NCBI RefSeq assembly: GCF_003387475.1
Contig: NZ_QUNO01000017.1
Location: forward strand, 1 to 64,000
From: Kutzneria buriramensis
GTDB taxonomy: Bacteria; Actinomycetota; Actinomycetes; Mycobacteriales; Pseudonocardiaceae
Length of the DNA stretch: 64,000 nucleotides
Reading direction: 5' to 3'
Of this stretch, positions 1-8,989 are shown piece by piece (within the stretch, counting starts at the first letter, position 1; every line of letters begins with the position of its first letter). Under the pieces are notes generated by a model. That model had not been told where the DNA came from, searched no databases, and saw only the letters and a list, made by a program, of their open reading frames with translations. Position numbers and translations under genes: made by a program.

Positions 1-237
1 ACGCCGACCAGCCTGGCCGACAAGTTCACCCGCTTCGCCCGGCACGGGGCGGTGCACGGGTTCAACATCACGCCGTACCTCATCCCCGACGGCCTCGACG
101 ACATCGTCGACCTGCTGGTGCCCGAACTCCAGGAACGAGGCGTGTACCGAAGCTCGTATGCCGGGACGACGCTGCGGGAGCATCTCGGGCTGCGGCCGCC
201 GCTGACCCACCGCGATGAGGCGGCGCGCGCGTCATGA
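1..237 (+). CDS. NtaA/SnaA/DszA-type FMN monooxygenase, C-terminal part
   Basis: This is the last 78 codons of a gene that begins before the window. The visible tail (TRFARHGAVHGFNI, a run around NITPYLIPDGLDD, then LLVPELQERGVYRSSYAGTTL) matches the C-terminal end of the NtaA/SnaA/DszA branch of flavin-dependent monooxygenases. Those enzymes use reduced FMN and oxygen to attack organosulfur or chelator substrates. The stop overlaps the next ATG by four bases (ATGA), so it is translationally coupled to the next flavin monooxygenase. The substrate cannot be told from the tail. A role in sulfur scavenging is inferred from the neighbours. Confidence 0.85.
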   Translation, partial: TPTSLADKFTRFARHGAVHGFNITPYLIPDGLDDIVDLLVPELQERGVYRSSYAGTTLREHLGLRPPLTHRDEAARAS

Positions 238-1289
238 AGTTCCTGGCGATCACCCTGATCGCGCACACGGCCGATCCCGCGACCGGGGCACCGAAGCCGA
301 CCCGGGCCCGCTTCCAGGAGGTGCTCGACAACGCGGTGCTGGCCGAGGAGCTGGGTTTCGACGGTTTCGGAGTCGGCGAGCGGCACGAGCGGCCGTTCAT
401 CTCCTCCTCGCCGCCCGTCGTGCTCAGCCACATCGCGGCGCTCACGTCGCGGATCCGGTTGTTCACGGCCGTGACGACGCTCAGCCTGCTCGATCCGGTG
501 CGGGCCTACGAGGACTACGCGACCCTGGACAACCTGTCCGGCGGCCGACTGGAACTGATCATCGGCAAGGGCAACGGTTCCGCCCAGCGGCAGCTGTTCC
601 ACGTCACCGAGGACGACCAGTGGGACCGCAACGCGGAAGGCTACGAGCTGTTCCGGCGGCTGTGGCGCGAGGACGAGGTCACCTGGAACGGCCGGTTCCG
701 GCCGCCGCTGGCGGACGCGGAGGTGTGGCCGAAGCCGTTGCAGCGGCCGATCCGGGTGTGGCACGGCAGCGCGACCAGCACGGAGTCGGTCGATCTGGCC
801 GCCCACTACGGCGATCCGCTGTTCTCGGCCAACGTGACCAACCCGATCGAGCCGTACGCCGCCCTGGTCCGGCATTACCGGGAGCGGTGGGAGTTCTACG
901 GGCACGACCCGGCGGACGTGGTCGTCGGGGCGGGCACCGCCGGCTACTACTCCACGCCGAGGTCCCAGGACGCGATCGACGCCTACCGTCCGGTGTTCGA
1001 GGCCAGCCTGGCTTTGCAGCAACGCCTGGGCCTCACTCCGGTCTTCACCACACTGGAGGATTTCGTCGAGCGAAGTTCGGCCCTGATCGGCAGTCCCGAG
1101 CAGGTCATCGACAAGGTGCACCGCTACCACGAGCGGCTCGGTCACACCGTCCTGCACCTGCACGCCGACGCGGGCGGTTTGACCGACGCCCAGCACCGCG
1201 AGTCCCTGGAGCTGTTCCAGCGGGACATCGCGCCGGTGCTGCGCAAGGACATCCCGGATCCGCCCTGGCCGCCGGAGGAGCCGTCATGA
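234..1289 (+). CDS. LLM class flavin-dependent oxidoreductase
   Basis: The 351-residue protein is a full-length bacterial-luciferase-like (LLM) TIM-barrel oxidoreductase. Family landmarks are the N-terminal FLAITL strand, a GFDGFGVGERH segment around residue 45, SSSPPVVLSHIAALTSRIRL near 65-85, and LSGGRLELIIGKGN near 105. The ATG lies inside the upstream stop (ATGA overlap), which fixes the start. The third monooxygenase follows with the same four-base overlap, so the three are one operon. LLM enzymes next to TauD-like and SsuABC-like genes usually act on sulfonates or sulfones. The exact substrate is unknown. Confidence 0.9.
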   Translation: MKFLAITLIAHTADPATGAPKPTRARFQEVLDNAVLAEELGFDGFGVGERHERPFISSSPPVVLSHIAALTSRIRLFTAVTTLSLLDPVRAYEDYATLDNLSGGRLELIIGKGNGSAQRQLFHVTEDDQWDRNAEGYELFRRLWREDEVTWNGRFRPPLADAEVWPKPLQRPIRVWHGSATSTESVDLAAHYGDPLFSANVTNPIEPYAALVRHYRERWEFYGHDPADVVVGAGTAGYYSTPRSQDAIDAYRPVFEASLALQQRLGLTPVFTTLEDFVERSSALIGSPEQVIDKVHRYHERLGHTVLHLHADAGGLTDAQHRESLELFQRDIAPVLRKDIPDPPWPPEEPS

Positions 1290-2386
1290 CCCCGCTCACG
1301 GTCCTGGATCTGGTGCCGATCTCGTCCGGATCGACCGCCGGCCAGGCGCTGCGCAACAGCGTCGACCTGGCTCGGCGGGCCGAGGAGTTCGGCTACGCCC
1401 GCTACTGGGTCGCCGAGCACCACCTCAATCCCGGCGTAGCCGGCACGTCCCCGGCGGTCGTGCTGGCGCTGACCGCCGCCGCGACCTCGACGATCAGACT
1501 CGGGTCGGGCGCGGTGCAGATGGGGCACCGCACAGCGCTGTCCACAGTGGAGGAGTTCGGCCTGCTCGACGCCGTCCACCCTGGCCGCTTCGACCTCGGA
1601 CTCGGCCGGTCCGGCGGTAAGCCCCGCGAGCCGGCGCCAGCTTCGGCACCGGCTCCACATGCGTCCAACGGATTGCTGATCCCGGCCCGGTTCTCGTACG
1701 CGCAGCTGCTGGCCTCGCCGCGGGTGGCGTTGCAGCGCAGGCTGTTGCAGCTGCCGAACGCACAGCCACAGGACTACGCCGACCAGGTGGACGACGTTCT
1801 CGCCCTACTCGCCGGAACGTACCAATCGGACGGTGAGGAGGCCCACGTCGTGCCGGGCGATGGCACCGAACTGGAGCTGTGGATCCTCGGCAGCAGCGGC
1901 GGCGAGAGCGCGACTGTCGCCGGCCGTCGTGGGCTGCGGTTCGCCGCCAACTACCACGTCAGCCCGGCCACCGTGCTGGAGGCCGTCGAAGGTTACCGCG
2001 CCGCGTTCCGTCCGTCGGCAGAGCTCGAACGCCCGTACGTGAGCGTCTCGGCGGACGTTGTCGTCGCCGAAACCGATGCAACGGCACGAGAACTGGCCAC
2101 GGGGTACGGTCCGTGGGTGCACAGCATCCGCACGGCGCTGGGCGCCATTCCCTTCCCGACGCCCGACGAGGCCCGCGCGCACAGGTGGACGGACGACGAC
2201 CGGCAGCTGGTCGCCGACCGGGTGGACACGCAGTTCGTCGGCACACCGGCACAAGTGGCCGATCAGCTGGAACTGTTGCGGGACGCCACCGGCGCGGACG
2301 AGCTGATCATCACCACGATCACCCACGACCACACCGACCGTGTCAGGTCCTATGCACTGTTGGCCGAGGAGTGGCACGGGCGCTGA
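1286..2386 (+). CDS. MsnO8-like LLM class oxidoreductase
   Basis: This 366-residue protein opens with LTVLDLVPISSG and continues with RRAEEFGYARYWVAEHH, the start pattern of the MsnO8 branch of luciferase-like monooxygenases. A second landmark is the HPGRFDLGLGRSGG stretch near residue 110. The ATG overlaps the previous stop by four bases. It ends the three-gene monooxygenase operon and converges on the MFS gene, leaving a gap of only 27 bases. The role in oxidising an organosulfur compound is inferred from context; the family is clear. Confidence 0.88.
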   Translation: MTPLTVLDLVPISSGSTAGQALRNSVDLARRAEEFGYARYWVAEHHLNPGVAGTSPAVVLALTAAATSTIRLGSGAVQMGHRTALSTVEEFGLLDAVHPGRFDLGLGRSGGKPREPAPASAPAPHASNGLLIPARFSYAQLLASPRVALQRRLLQLPNAQPQDYADQVDDVLALLAGTYQSDGEEAHVVPGDGTELELWILGSSGGESATVAGRRGLRFAANYHVSPATVLEAVEGYRAAFRPSAELERPYVSVSADVVVAETDATARELATGYGPWVHSIRTALGAIPFPTPDEARAHRWTDDDRQLVADRVDTQFVGTPAQVADQLELLRDATGADELIITTITHDHTDRVRSYALLAEEWHGR

Positions 2387-2413
2387 GCGGAGCGGCGTCC
2401 CGGGCAGGGGACG

Positions 2414-3781
2414 TCACACGTCGCCCGGCGCCGCCGCCACCATGGTCGGTTGGCCCGCACGGACGTCGATGTCCTCCAGGGACAGGTGCCGGGTCTCCTC
2501 GGCCCAGGCGAGGCAAGCCAGGAAACCGATGAACGTGATGCCCGCGCCCAGCGACAACGTGGCCGAGGTGCCGAGCGACGTCAGCGCCAGCGGCACGAGA
2601 AAGGTTCCGACGGCCGCGCCGAACCGGGTCAGCGCGATGGCCACGCCCAGTGCGGCGGCGCGGACCCTCGTCGGAAACAACTCGTTGGGATAACCCCATT
2701 CCAGGATGCCGGGTCCACCGGAGAACAGCGCGTACAGGCAGAAGCACGCGACCGCGAACGGCGCCGGAGCGTGCGCCCACACACCCAACGCGAGCAGCGG
2801 CAGCACCATCAGACCGAAGGACCAGATGATGGTGCGCCGCCGGCCCACCGTCTCCAACAGCTTCATCGCCGGCAGGCAACCGATGGCGAAGACCAGGTTG
2901 ATCAGCGCGGTGCCCAGGTTGGCCGCGTTGCCCGTGCCCAGGCCGAAAGCGCCCAGCAGTTGCGGACCGAAGGTCAACAGCGCGAACAGCGGGATGATCG
3001 CACAGGTGAAGAACACGACCACGAAGGCCATCCGGCGCAGGTGACCGCCGCGGAACAACTCGAGCAGGCTGCCACGCTCGCCGTCCCGGGGAACGTCGGC
3101 GAGGTCGGCAGCGCTGACCCGAACGCCGACCGCTCGCTCGATGACCTCCCGCGCCTGCTCGGACCGACCGGCGCCGACCAGCCAGCGTGGTGACTCGGGC
3201 GTGCCCAGCCGAAGCAGGAAGATCACCCCGGCCAGCACGGCCGCGCTGCCCAACATCCAGCGCCAGCCGCCGTCACCGACCACCGCCGTGATCAGGTAGC
3301 CGACCAGGTAGGCCAGGGCCGTGCCCACGTACCAAATGATGATCACCGAGGCGAACAGGCCGGCCCGGCGCTTGCGCGGCAGCCACTCGGTCAGCAGCGC
3401 GGTGGCGATCGGGTAGTCGGCGGCGATGGCGACGCCGATCGCGAACCGCAGCACGATCAGCTGCCACGCCGAGGTGACGAACACCGACAGCAGCGACGCG
3501 AGAAGGAGGACCAGCAGATCCACCGTGTACATGGGTTTGCGTCCGATGCGATCGGTGATCGGGCCGAACACCAGGCCGCCGAAGAACATGCCGACCAGGG
3601 CGGCCACGCCGATCACGGCGGACGTGGTGGTGCTGATGTGAAGCTCTGTGGTGATGCCGGTGAGGGCGATGCCCACGATGCCGAGCAGATACCCGTCCAG
3701 CAGTGGTCCGCCGCTGCACGCCGCGGTGAGCTTGCGGTGGAAGCCGGTGACCGGCGCGTCGTCGATGGCGGCGAAACTCAT
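2414..3781 (-). CDS. MFS transporter, sugar/aromatic-acid porter type
   Basis: This 455-residue membrane protein has about twelve hydrophobic segments. It carries the loop 2-3 motif DRIGRKP near residue 77, an RKRRAGLFASVII stretch after helix 4, and ESPRWL in the central loop, all typical of the metabolite:H+ symporter and sugar porter branches of the major facilitator superfamily. The chosen ATG gives the usual N-terminus before helix 1; longer versions of the frame run through the preceding dioxygenase. It lies 31 bases downstream of the TauD-like dioxygenase on the same strand, so it probably moves the substrate or product of that enzyme. Confidence 0.88.
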   Translation of the reverse strand: MSFAAIDDAPVTGFHRKLTAACSGGPLLDGYLLGIVGIALTGITTELHISTTTSAVIGVAALVGMFFGGLVFGPITDRIGRKPMYTVDLLVLLLASLLSVFVTSAWQLIVLRFAIGVAIAADYPIATALLTEWLPRKRRAGLFASVIIIWYVGTALAYLVGYLITAVVGDGGWRWMLGSAAVLAGVIFLLRLGTPESPRWLVGAGRSEQAREVIERAVGVRVSAADLADVPRDGERGSLLELFRGGHLRRMAFVVVFFTCAIIPLFALLTFGPQLLGAFGLGTGNAANLGTALINLVFAIGCLPAMKLLETVGRRRTIIWSFGLMVLPLLALGVWAHAPAPFAVACFCLYALFSGGPGILEWGYPNELFPTRVRAAALGVAIALTRFGAAVGTFLVPLALTSLGTSATLSLGAGITFIGFLACLAWAEETRHLSLEDIDVRAGQPTMVAAAPGDV

Positions 3782-3812
3782 GCTGCCTCCTGCTCGGCCG
3801 GTGCGGGGTGGG

Positions 3813-4739
3813 TCAGAACGGCCGGTCGCCCACGATCGCGACGCGTTCGGCGACGCGTGCGTGCGGGTGGTAGTCGTTGACCGCGTAGTGCTGGGTGGCC
3901 CGGTTGTCCCAGAACGCCACCGAGTTCTCGCGCCAGCTGAACCGCACCTGGAACTCGGGCGTGTGGGCCTGGAGGAACAGGTAGCGCAGCAGCTGGTCGC
4001 TCTCGTCGCGGTCCAGGCCGACGATGTGCGTGGTGAACGCCTGGTTGACGAACAACGTGCGCCGGCCCGTCTCCGGGTGGGTCCGCACGACGGGATGGGT
4101 GACCGGGGGAAACGTGTCCTGCCACCGCGCGAGCAGCTCCGGGTCGGAGAATCGGTCGAAGCCGGGGATGTAGTCGTGCACGGCGACAAGCCCGTCAATG
4201 CGCTCGCGCACCGCCTCGGGCAGGTTGTCGTAGGCGGCAGCCATGTCGGCCCACAGGGTGTCACCGCCGATCGGCGGCACGTCGATCAGCCGCAGCACCG
4301 AGCCGAGTGCGGGCTCGGGTCGCCAGGTCACGTCGGTGTGCCAGATGTTCTCGTAGCCGGGCATGGCGGCGGTGCGTTCGAAGCGGGTCACCTCGGCGTT
4401 GTCGCCCTGGGGTATGAACGGGTTGGTCTCCAGCGCCCCCCAGTTGAGCGCGAAGGCCCGTTGCTGGGCCGAGGTGATGTCCTGGTCACGGAAGAACAAC
4501 ACCTTCCACTCCAGCAGCGCGCGGTTCAACTCCGCCCGCAGCTCGGGCGTCACCGGATCGCTGAGATCGACGCCGTCGATCTCAGCGCCGATCACCCTCC
4601 CCAAGGGGCGCAACGTGAACAGGTCGTACGATGCGGTGGACCCGGTCGAACGGCGCAGCACACGGGGACCTTCGAGGATGCCGTCCGCGGGCGTGCTGGC
4701 CGTACGAAGACGGTTCTGCATGGAGACGTCCACGGGCAT
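3813..4739 (-). CDS. TauD/TfdA family dioxygenase
   Basis: This 308-residue Fe(II)/2-oxoglutarate dioxygenase has the iron-binding WHTD motif (His134, Asp136), the distal His284 in NRATQHYAV, and the family's FFRDQ strand near residue 82. Members cleave taurine, alkyl sulfates or related compounds to release sulfite or sulfate. The start is set by an AGGAG site seven bases before ATG; the frame upstream of it does not look coding. It is the first gene of a pair with the MFS transporter. About 170 bases with no convincing gene separate it from the acetyltransferase. Confidence 0.9.
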   Translation of the reverse strand: MPVDVSMQNRLRTASTPADGILEGPRVLRRSTGSTASYDLFTLRPLGRVIGAEIDGVDLSDPVTPELRAELNRALLEWKVLFFRDQDITSAQQRAFALNWGALETNPFIPQGDNAEVTRFERTAAMPGYENIWHTDVTWRPEPALGSVLRLIDVPPIGGDTLWADMAAAYDNLPEAVRERIDGLVAVHDYIPGFDRFSDPELLARWQDTFPPVTHPVVRTHPETGRRTLFVNQAFTTHIVGLDRDESDQLLRYLFLQAHTPEFQVRFSWRENSVAFWDNRATQHYAVNDYHPHARVAERVAIVGDRPF

Positions 4740-4913
4740 GTCGCTGCTCCTGACACAATTCGCGGCGCCGCACCAGCACCGCCGCGTCCTCCTCGACCAA
4801 CTGCTCGTGGATGCGGCCGAGCTGTCCGCCGCCGGGCTCGGCACTGGCGAACGTGGTCCTCATCGTCACCACGTTTCCCGCTCACCGTCAAGGATTCCAC
4901 ATGATGGACACGA

Positions 4914-5648
4914 TCAGCCGAACCCGACGATGCCTCCCGACTGGCCGTCCACAGGCACGCGAACGGCGACGAATCGTGTCCGGCGGCGTAGTCGGAAGCC
5001 GAGCGTCTCGTACAGGCGGATCGCGGTGGTGTTGCCGGCGCGCGCGTGCAGGAACGGAGTGTCGCCACGGTCGACGATGCCGGCTGCGACGGCGAGCACG
5101 AGACGGGACGCCAGACCCTGCCCGCGGTACGCCGGGTCGGTGCACACGGCGCTCACTTCGGTCCAGCCGGACAGGCGTAGTCGTTCCCCGGCCATGGCCA
5201 CCAGTCGACCGTTCCGGCGGATGCCCAGGTACCGGCCCATCTCGATGGTGCGTGGCAGAAACGGACCGGGCTGCGTCCGGGCGACGAGGTCGAGCATGTC
5301 GGGCACGTCGCCGTCGTGGAGGCGGACGGCCTCCACCTCCGGTGCGGTCGGGATCTGCTCGCCGGTGAGTTGGACGCCCGCCATGTCGGCGACGATCTCC
5401 CAGCCCGGTGGGGGCGGTGCCGTGATGGCGGACAGCGCCACCCTCGCACCGGGCCCGACCAGAGCGGCGAGGTCCTGCCAGTCCCGTGGACCGGGCTCGG
5501 CCGGCATGGTCACGAACCCGGCCACGTCCGGCCGGTAGCGCACCACCTGGCCGCGATGCACCGCGAGGTGCGAGTGCGGGCCGAGCAGTGCGGCGCGGGC
5601 CGGGTTGTCCAGCACGTGCTGGACAACCCGTTCCTCAGCAGTAGTCAT
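4914..5648 (-). CDS. GNAT family N-acetyltransferase
   Basis: This 244-residue protein has a variable N-terminal half. The C-terminal half is a standard GNAT fold, with acetyl-CoA binding motif A in VCTDPAYRGQGLASRLV (around residues 168-184) followed by LHARAGNTTAIRLYETLGF. It resembles the FR47-like group. It lies 15 bases after the amino acid ABC substrate-binding gene on the same strand and is probably its last operon partner. It may acetylate an amine or amino acid brought in by that importer. The substrate cannot be read from the sequence. Confidence 0.87.
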   Translation of the reverse strand: MTTAEERVVQHVLDNPARAALLGPHSHLAVHRGQVVRYRPDVAGFVTMPAEPGPRDWQDLAALVGPGARVALSAITAPPPPGWEIVADMAGVQLTGEQIPTAPEVEAVRLHDGDVPDMLDLVARTQPGPFLPRTIEMGRYLGIRRNGRLVAMAGERLRLSGWTEVSAVCTDPAYRGQGLASRLVLAVAAGIVDRGDTPFLHARAGNTTAIRLYETLGFRLRRRTRFVAVRVPVDGQSGGIVGFG

Positions 5649-5663
5649 GAACGCACCGCGCCG

Positions 5664-6668
5664 TCACGAGTTGGTGAGCGGGAGGCCGGGCGGATTGACC
5701 TCGGACTTCGCCACGGCCTCGCTGTCGAGGTGCCAGGCGCCGAGCCACTGCTTGTACTGGCCGTTGCCGATCAGGTGGTTGATCGCGGCGGCGAGCGGTT
5801 CGACGAGGCCACTGTCCTTCTTGGCCGTCGCGGCGATCAGGCCCTGCAGCGTGTCACCCGCGCCGGAGTGCGTGCCGGCGAGCTTCTTCGGGTGCGGTGA
5901 GCTCTTGCTCTGGCTGATCTGGTACAGCGCCCCGGGGCTCGGGCCGAGGTAGGAGTCGATCTGTCCGGAGTTGAGCGCCAGTTGCGCGGCGTTGATGTCC
6001 GGGTAGTAGGAGACCGTGAAGTCCTTGCCCTCGGCGCGCAGCTTGGTCTGCCACTCGAGCAGGATCTTCTCCTGGTTGGTGCCCTTGCCCACCGAGATCT
6101 TCTTGCCGGCCAGCACGTGGTAGTCGCCGGTGAACGTCCACGGGTTGCTCGCGAGGGCCTCGAAGGCGAGGTTGTCCTCGCGGTAGCTCGCGAAGTCGTA
6201 CTTCTCCTTGCGCTTCTCGGTGTCGGTGATGTTGGAGAAGCCGACGTCGACCCGGCCGCTGTCGATCCCGACGAACAGGTTCTCCCACGTCGAGTTCTGG
6301 AACTCGACCTTGAGGCCGAGCACCCCGGCGACGAGCCGGGCCAGGTCCGGCTCGGAACCGGTGATCGTCTGGTTGTCGGTGCCGACGAACGCGAGTGGCG
6401 GGCTGCCCGACGGCAGCGCGCCGATACCGATCTTGAGCGTGCCGCCGTCGCGGATCTTCTGCGGCAGCTTGGCCCGGATCTCCTGCACCGCCGCGACGGT
6501 GATCGGTGTTGCCGTGGCCGCGCCGTTGGACAGGGCGCCAACGGTGACCGTCGTGGTGCCGTCCGCCGAGGTGACGGCCGACTGCGCGCTGCCGCACGCG
6601 GTGAGCGCGGCGGCCAGGGCGGCGGCGATCACCGGGAGGACGGCGCGACGGGCGAGGTGTCTGGACAT
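5664..6668 (-). CDS. Amino acid ABC transporter, substrate-binding lipoprotein
   Basis: This 334-residue lipoprotein has a positively charged start, a hydrophobic segment and a lipobox ending at Cys25 (LTAC). The mature part is a type II periplasmic-binding fold of the polar amino acid family: LKIGIGALP, then GSEPDLARLVAGVLGLKVEF, then GRVDVGFSNITDTEKRKEKYDF. It lies between the ATP-binding gene (15 bases upstream) and a GNAT gene. The location in a sulfur island suggests a sulfur-containing amino acid as ligand, but that is inference. Confidence 0.9.
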   Translation of the reverse strand: MSRHLARRAVLPVIAAALAAALTACGSAQSAVTSADGTTTVTVGALSNGAATATPITVAAVQEIRAKLPQKIRDGGTLKIGIGALPSGSPPLAFVGTDNQTITGSEPDLARLVAGVLGLKVEFQNSTWENLFVGIDSGRVDVGFSNITDTEKRKEKYDFASYREDNLAFEALASNPWTFTGDYHVLAGKKISVGKGTNQEKILLEWQTKLRAEGKDFTVSYYPDINAAQLALNSGQIDSYLGPSPGALYQISQSKSSPHPKKLAGTHSGAGDTLQGLIAATAKKDSGLVEPLAAAINHLIGNGQYKQWLGAWHLDSEAVAKSEVNPPGLPLTNS

Positions 6669-6683
6669 CGTTCTCCTGAAAGT

Positions 6684-7466
6684 TCAGAGGACCTTGCTGA
6701 GGAACTCGCGGGTACGTGCGTGCCGGGGTTGGTCGAGAACTTGGCTCGGCGGCCCCTGTTCGACGATTCGGCCGCCGTCGAGGAACACCACCTCGTCGGC
6801 GACCTCGCGGGCGAAGGCGATCTCGTGCGTCACGATGATCAGGGTGGTGCCGGTGCTGGCCAGGTCCTTGATCGCGGAGAGCACCTCGCCGACCAGCTCC
6901 GGATCGAGCGCCGAGGTCGGCTCGTCGAACAGGATGACCCCGGGCCGCTGCGCGATCGCGCGGGCGATCGCGACCCGCTGCTGCTGCCCGCCGGAGAGCT
7001 GCCGGGGGTAGGCGTCCTCCTTGTCGGCAAGTCCGACGCCGGCGAGCAGCGCCCTGGCCTGCTCGAGCGCTTCGGACCTGGTCGCGGCGCCGGTGGTGAC
7101 GGGTGCTTCCGCCACGTTCTGTACCGCGGTGAGGTGCGGGAACAGGTTGAAGTTCTGGAAGACGAAGCCGATGTGCCGGCGCTGCGCGAGAATGGCCCGC
7201 TCGGGCAACTCCTTGAACCGGTCACCGAGCCGTCGCACCCCGATGGGCTCGCCGTTGACGCTCACGTAGCCCTGGTCGAGCTTCTCCAGATGGTTGATCG
7301 CGCGGAGCAAGGTCGACTTGCCGGACCCGGACGGCCCGATGATGACGGTGACCTTCCCCGCCGCCACGGTCAGGTCGATCCCGTCGAGAACTGTGTGTGC
7401 GCCGAAGGATTTGACCGCGCCGTGAACCTCGACCGCGGCCGGGCGGACGTCTTGGTCGGTGGTCAT
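6684..7466 (-). CDS. Amino acid ABC transporter, ATP-binding protein
   Basis: This 260-residue ABC ATPase has Walker A GPSGSGKST (residues 44-52), a Q-loop in FVFQNFNLFPHLT, the signature LSGGQQQR, Walker B VILFDEPTSALDPE and the switch histidine in IIVTHE. The order and wording match the GlnQ/HisP polar amino acid group. Its ATG overlaps the permease stop by four bases, so the permease, ATPase and binding protein are coupled. It supplies energy at the inner face of the membrane for amino acid uptake. Confidence 0.93.
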   Translation of the reverse strand: MTTDQDVRPAAVEVHGAVKSFGAHTVLDGIDLTVAAGKVTVIIGPSGSGKSTLLRAINHLEKLDQGYVSVNGEPIGVRRLGDRFKELPERAILAQRRHIGFVFQNFNLFPHLTAVQNVAEAPVTTGAATRSEALEQARALLAGVGLADKEDAYPRQLSGGQQQRVAIARAIAQRPGVILFDEPTSALDPELVGEVLSAIKDLASTGTTLIIVTHEIAFAREVADEVVFLDGGRIVEQGPPSQVLDQPRHARTREFLSKVL

Positions 7467-8431
7467 CGCGGCACCGCCACACGTGCGCGCAGCTGGGTGA
7501 ATCCACGGCGTAGCCGCTGCAAAGGGGTCGGTGGCAGCGTTCGCAGCGCGCCTCGGGCGAAGCGCCGCTCGACGTAGTACTGCACGATCGACACGACGCT
7601 GGTGAGGATCACGTACCAGACGGTCGCCACCAGCAGGAGCGGGACGATGTCACCGGGATAGGTGCTGCCGAGACTCTGCACGGTGCCGAACAGGTCGAGC
7701 AGCGACACGTAGAACACCAGCGACGTGCTCTTGACCAGACCGATCAGCAGGTTGACGTAGTTCGGGATGACCGAGCGCAGCGCCTGCGGCAGCACGATGC
7801 GCCGGAACTGAAGGTAGCGCGGAATGCCCAGCGCGGCTGCCGCTTCGTGCTGGCCCTGGTCGACCGAGAGAATCCCGGCCCGCACGATCTCCGCGGCATA
7901 GGCGGACTCGTGCAGCGTGAGCCCGAGGATGGCGATGACGGTGTCGGTCGCCAGCGCGGTGACACCGAACGTGATGAACGCCGGTCCGAACGGAATGCCG
8001 ATGCTCAGCGTCTGGTAGAGCGCGCTGAAGTTGTAGAGGAACAACAGCACCACGATCAGCGGGACGGACCGGAACAGCCAGATGTAGGTCCAGCTCACGG
8101 CCTGGAGAACGGGACTGCGCGAGAGCCGTGCGAGCGCCAGAACCGTGCCACCGGCCAGGGCGAGCACGGCGCTGGCCGCCGTGACGTAGATCGTGATCAC
8201 CAGGCCGTCGAGGACGGCCGGGTCGAAGAAGTAGTGGGCGAACCGACCCCATTGGTAGAACTGGTTGGTCACCAACCCGTGCGCCACCTGGGCGAGCAGG
8301 ACCAGCACCACAATGGTGGCGATCCACCGACCGGGATGGCGTAAGGGGATGACACGCCGAGCGGCGGCGTCAGGCACTGGTGCGGCCGGCGCATCGGGCG
8401 TCGACACGTCGGTATGCGCGGTTGGGGGCAC
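7463..8431 (-). CDS. Amino acid ABC transporter permease
   Basis: The permease has a long hydrophilic N-terminus, a first helix in WIATIVVLVLLAQVAHGL, and the HisM/GlnP-type core. The EAA-like loop reads EAAAALGIPRYLQFRRIVLPQALR, which contacts the ATPase. I chose the GTG at 8431 (322 residues) because GGAG lies six bases before it. A GTG at 8521 with a GAGG site upstream would add 30 residues that look non-conserved. It is the first gene of the importer operon, with its promoter in the divergent region before the SsuA-like gene. Confidence 0.85.
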   Translation of the reverse strand: MPPTAHTDVSTPDAPAAPVPDAAARRVIPLRHPGRWIATIVVLVLLAQVAHGLVTNQFYQWGRFAHYFFDPAVLDGLVITIYVTAASAVLALAGGTVLALARLSRSPVLQAVSWTYIWLFRSVPLIVVLLFLYNFSALYQTLSIGIPFGPAFITFGVTALATDTVIAILGLTLHESAYAAEIVRAGILSVDQGQHEAAAALGIPRYLQFRRIVLPQALRSVIPNYVNLLIGLVKSTSLVFYVSLLDLFGTVQSLGSTYPGDIVPLLLVATVWYVILTSVVSIVQYYVERRFARGALRTLPPTPLQRLRRGFTQLRARVAVPR

Positions 8432-8989
8432 GGTCGACTCCAGACTTCGCGCATGCGCGAGCAACGAGTGATCAGATCCTGGTGCACAGGCGAGCCCGAA
8501 CGGGTTTTTCCCGCTCAGCACAGTGGTTACCTCGGTGAACGACTCAGCATCAACACGACGCGCTGGATACCCGCAGGAGGTCGATGTGGCGCCGGGAGCG
8601 CAGCAGCGACCGGCTGCGGCGGCGCCACCCCACGGCCCATCGACTCGCGTTCATCCGGCTCTCCAACGGTTCTGTGCCCGCTCACGAACGGATCGAAAGT
8701 ACGAAGCGGCCGGCACCGGCGTCAACGAGTCCCACAGTGTGGTTGCCCGCGGTCCGGCCATTGCGTGCTCACCCGCCGGAGACCACTCGGGGTAGGACCG
8801 GATCGGCAGGCGTCCCTTCCCAGTACCTCGCAGACCGACGTTTCCCACCTCGTGGATCGACTTAGTTTCACGACTCGCAATGTTGACCGCCGGATCGCCC
8901 GACTTCCATGATGAACGGCGAATCAGGTGCGAAATTGTTTCTGCCTGATGCAGGAAATCCCGTAGCCGCATCCTCGGGAGAGGTATGTC
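8432..8989. other. Divergent intergenic region between two importers
   Basis: About 560 bases separate the amino acid permease from the SsuA-like gene. Open frames here have poor codon bias and I support none. Sulfur-responsive Cys-containing leader peptides are known before such operons in actinobacteria. The only candidate is a 22-codon frame at 8880-8948 ending in RRIRCEIVSA, which has no clear ribosome binding site. The region must carry two promoters, but I cannot point to convincing boxes. Confidence 0.4.

Noticed and set aside
4582-4872. A minus-strand frame starting MRTTFASAEPGG with a RRRELC stretch, like a Cys-type leader peptide before the TauD gene
   Set aside because: It runs on for 96 codons inside the dioxygenase gene in another phase and has no ribosome site. 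True leader peptides are short and end before the gene.
3648-4904. Long plus-strand frame of 418 codons
   Set aside because: Antisense shadow of the MFS/TauD genes; valine/arginine/glycine-rich composition typical of reverse frames in GC-rich DNA.
8651-8971. A 106-codon minus-strand frame in the divergent intergenic region
   Set aside because: No codon bias, no homology recognised, and it would cover both promoters.
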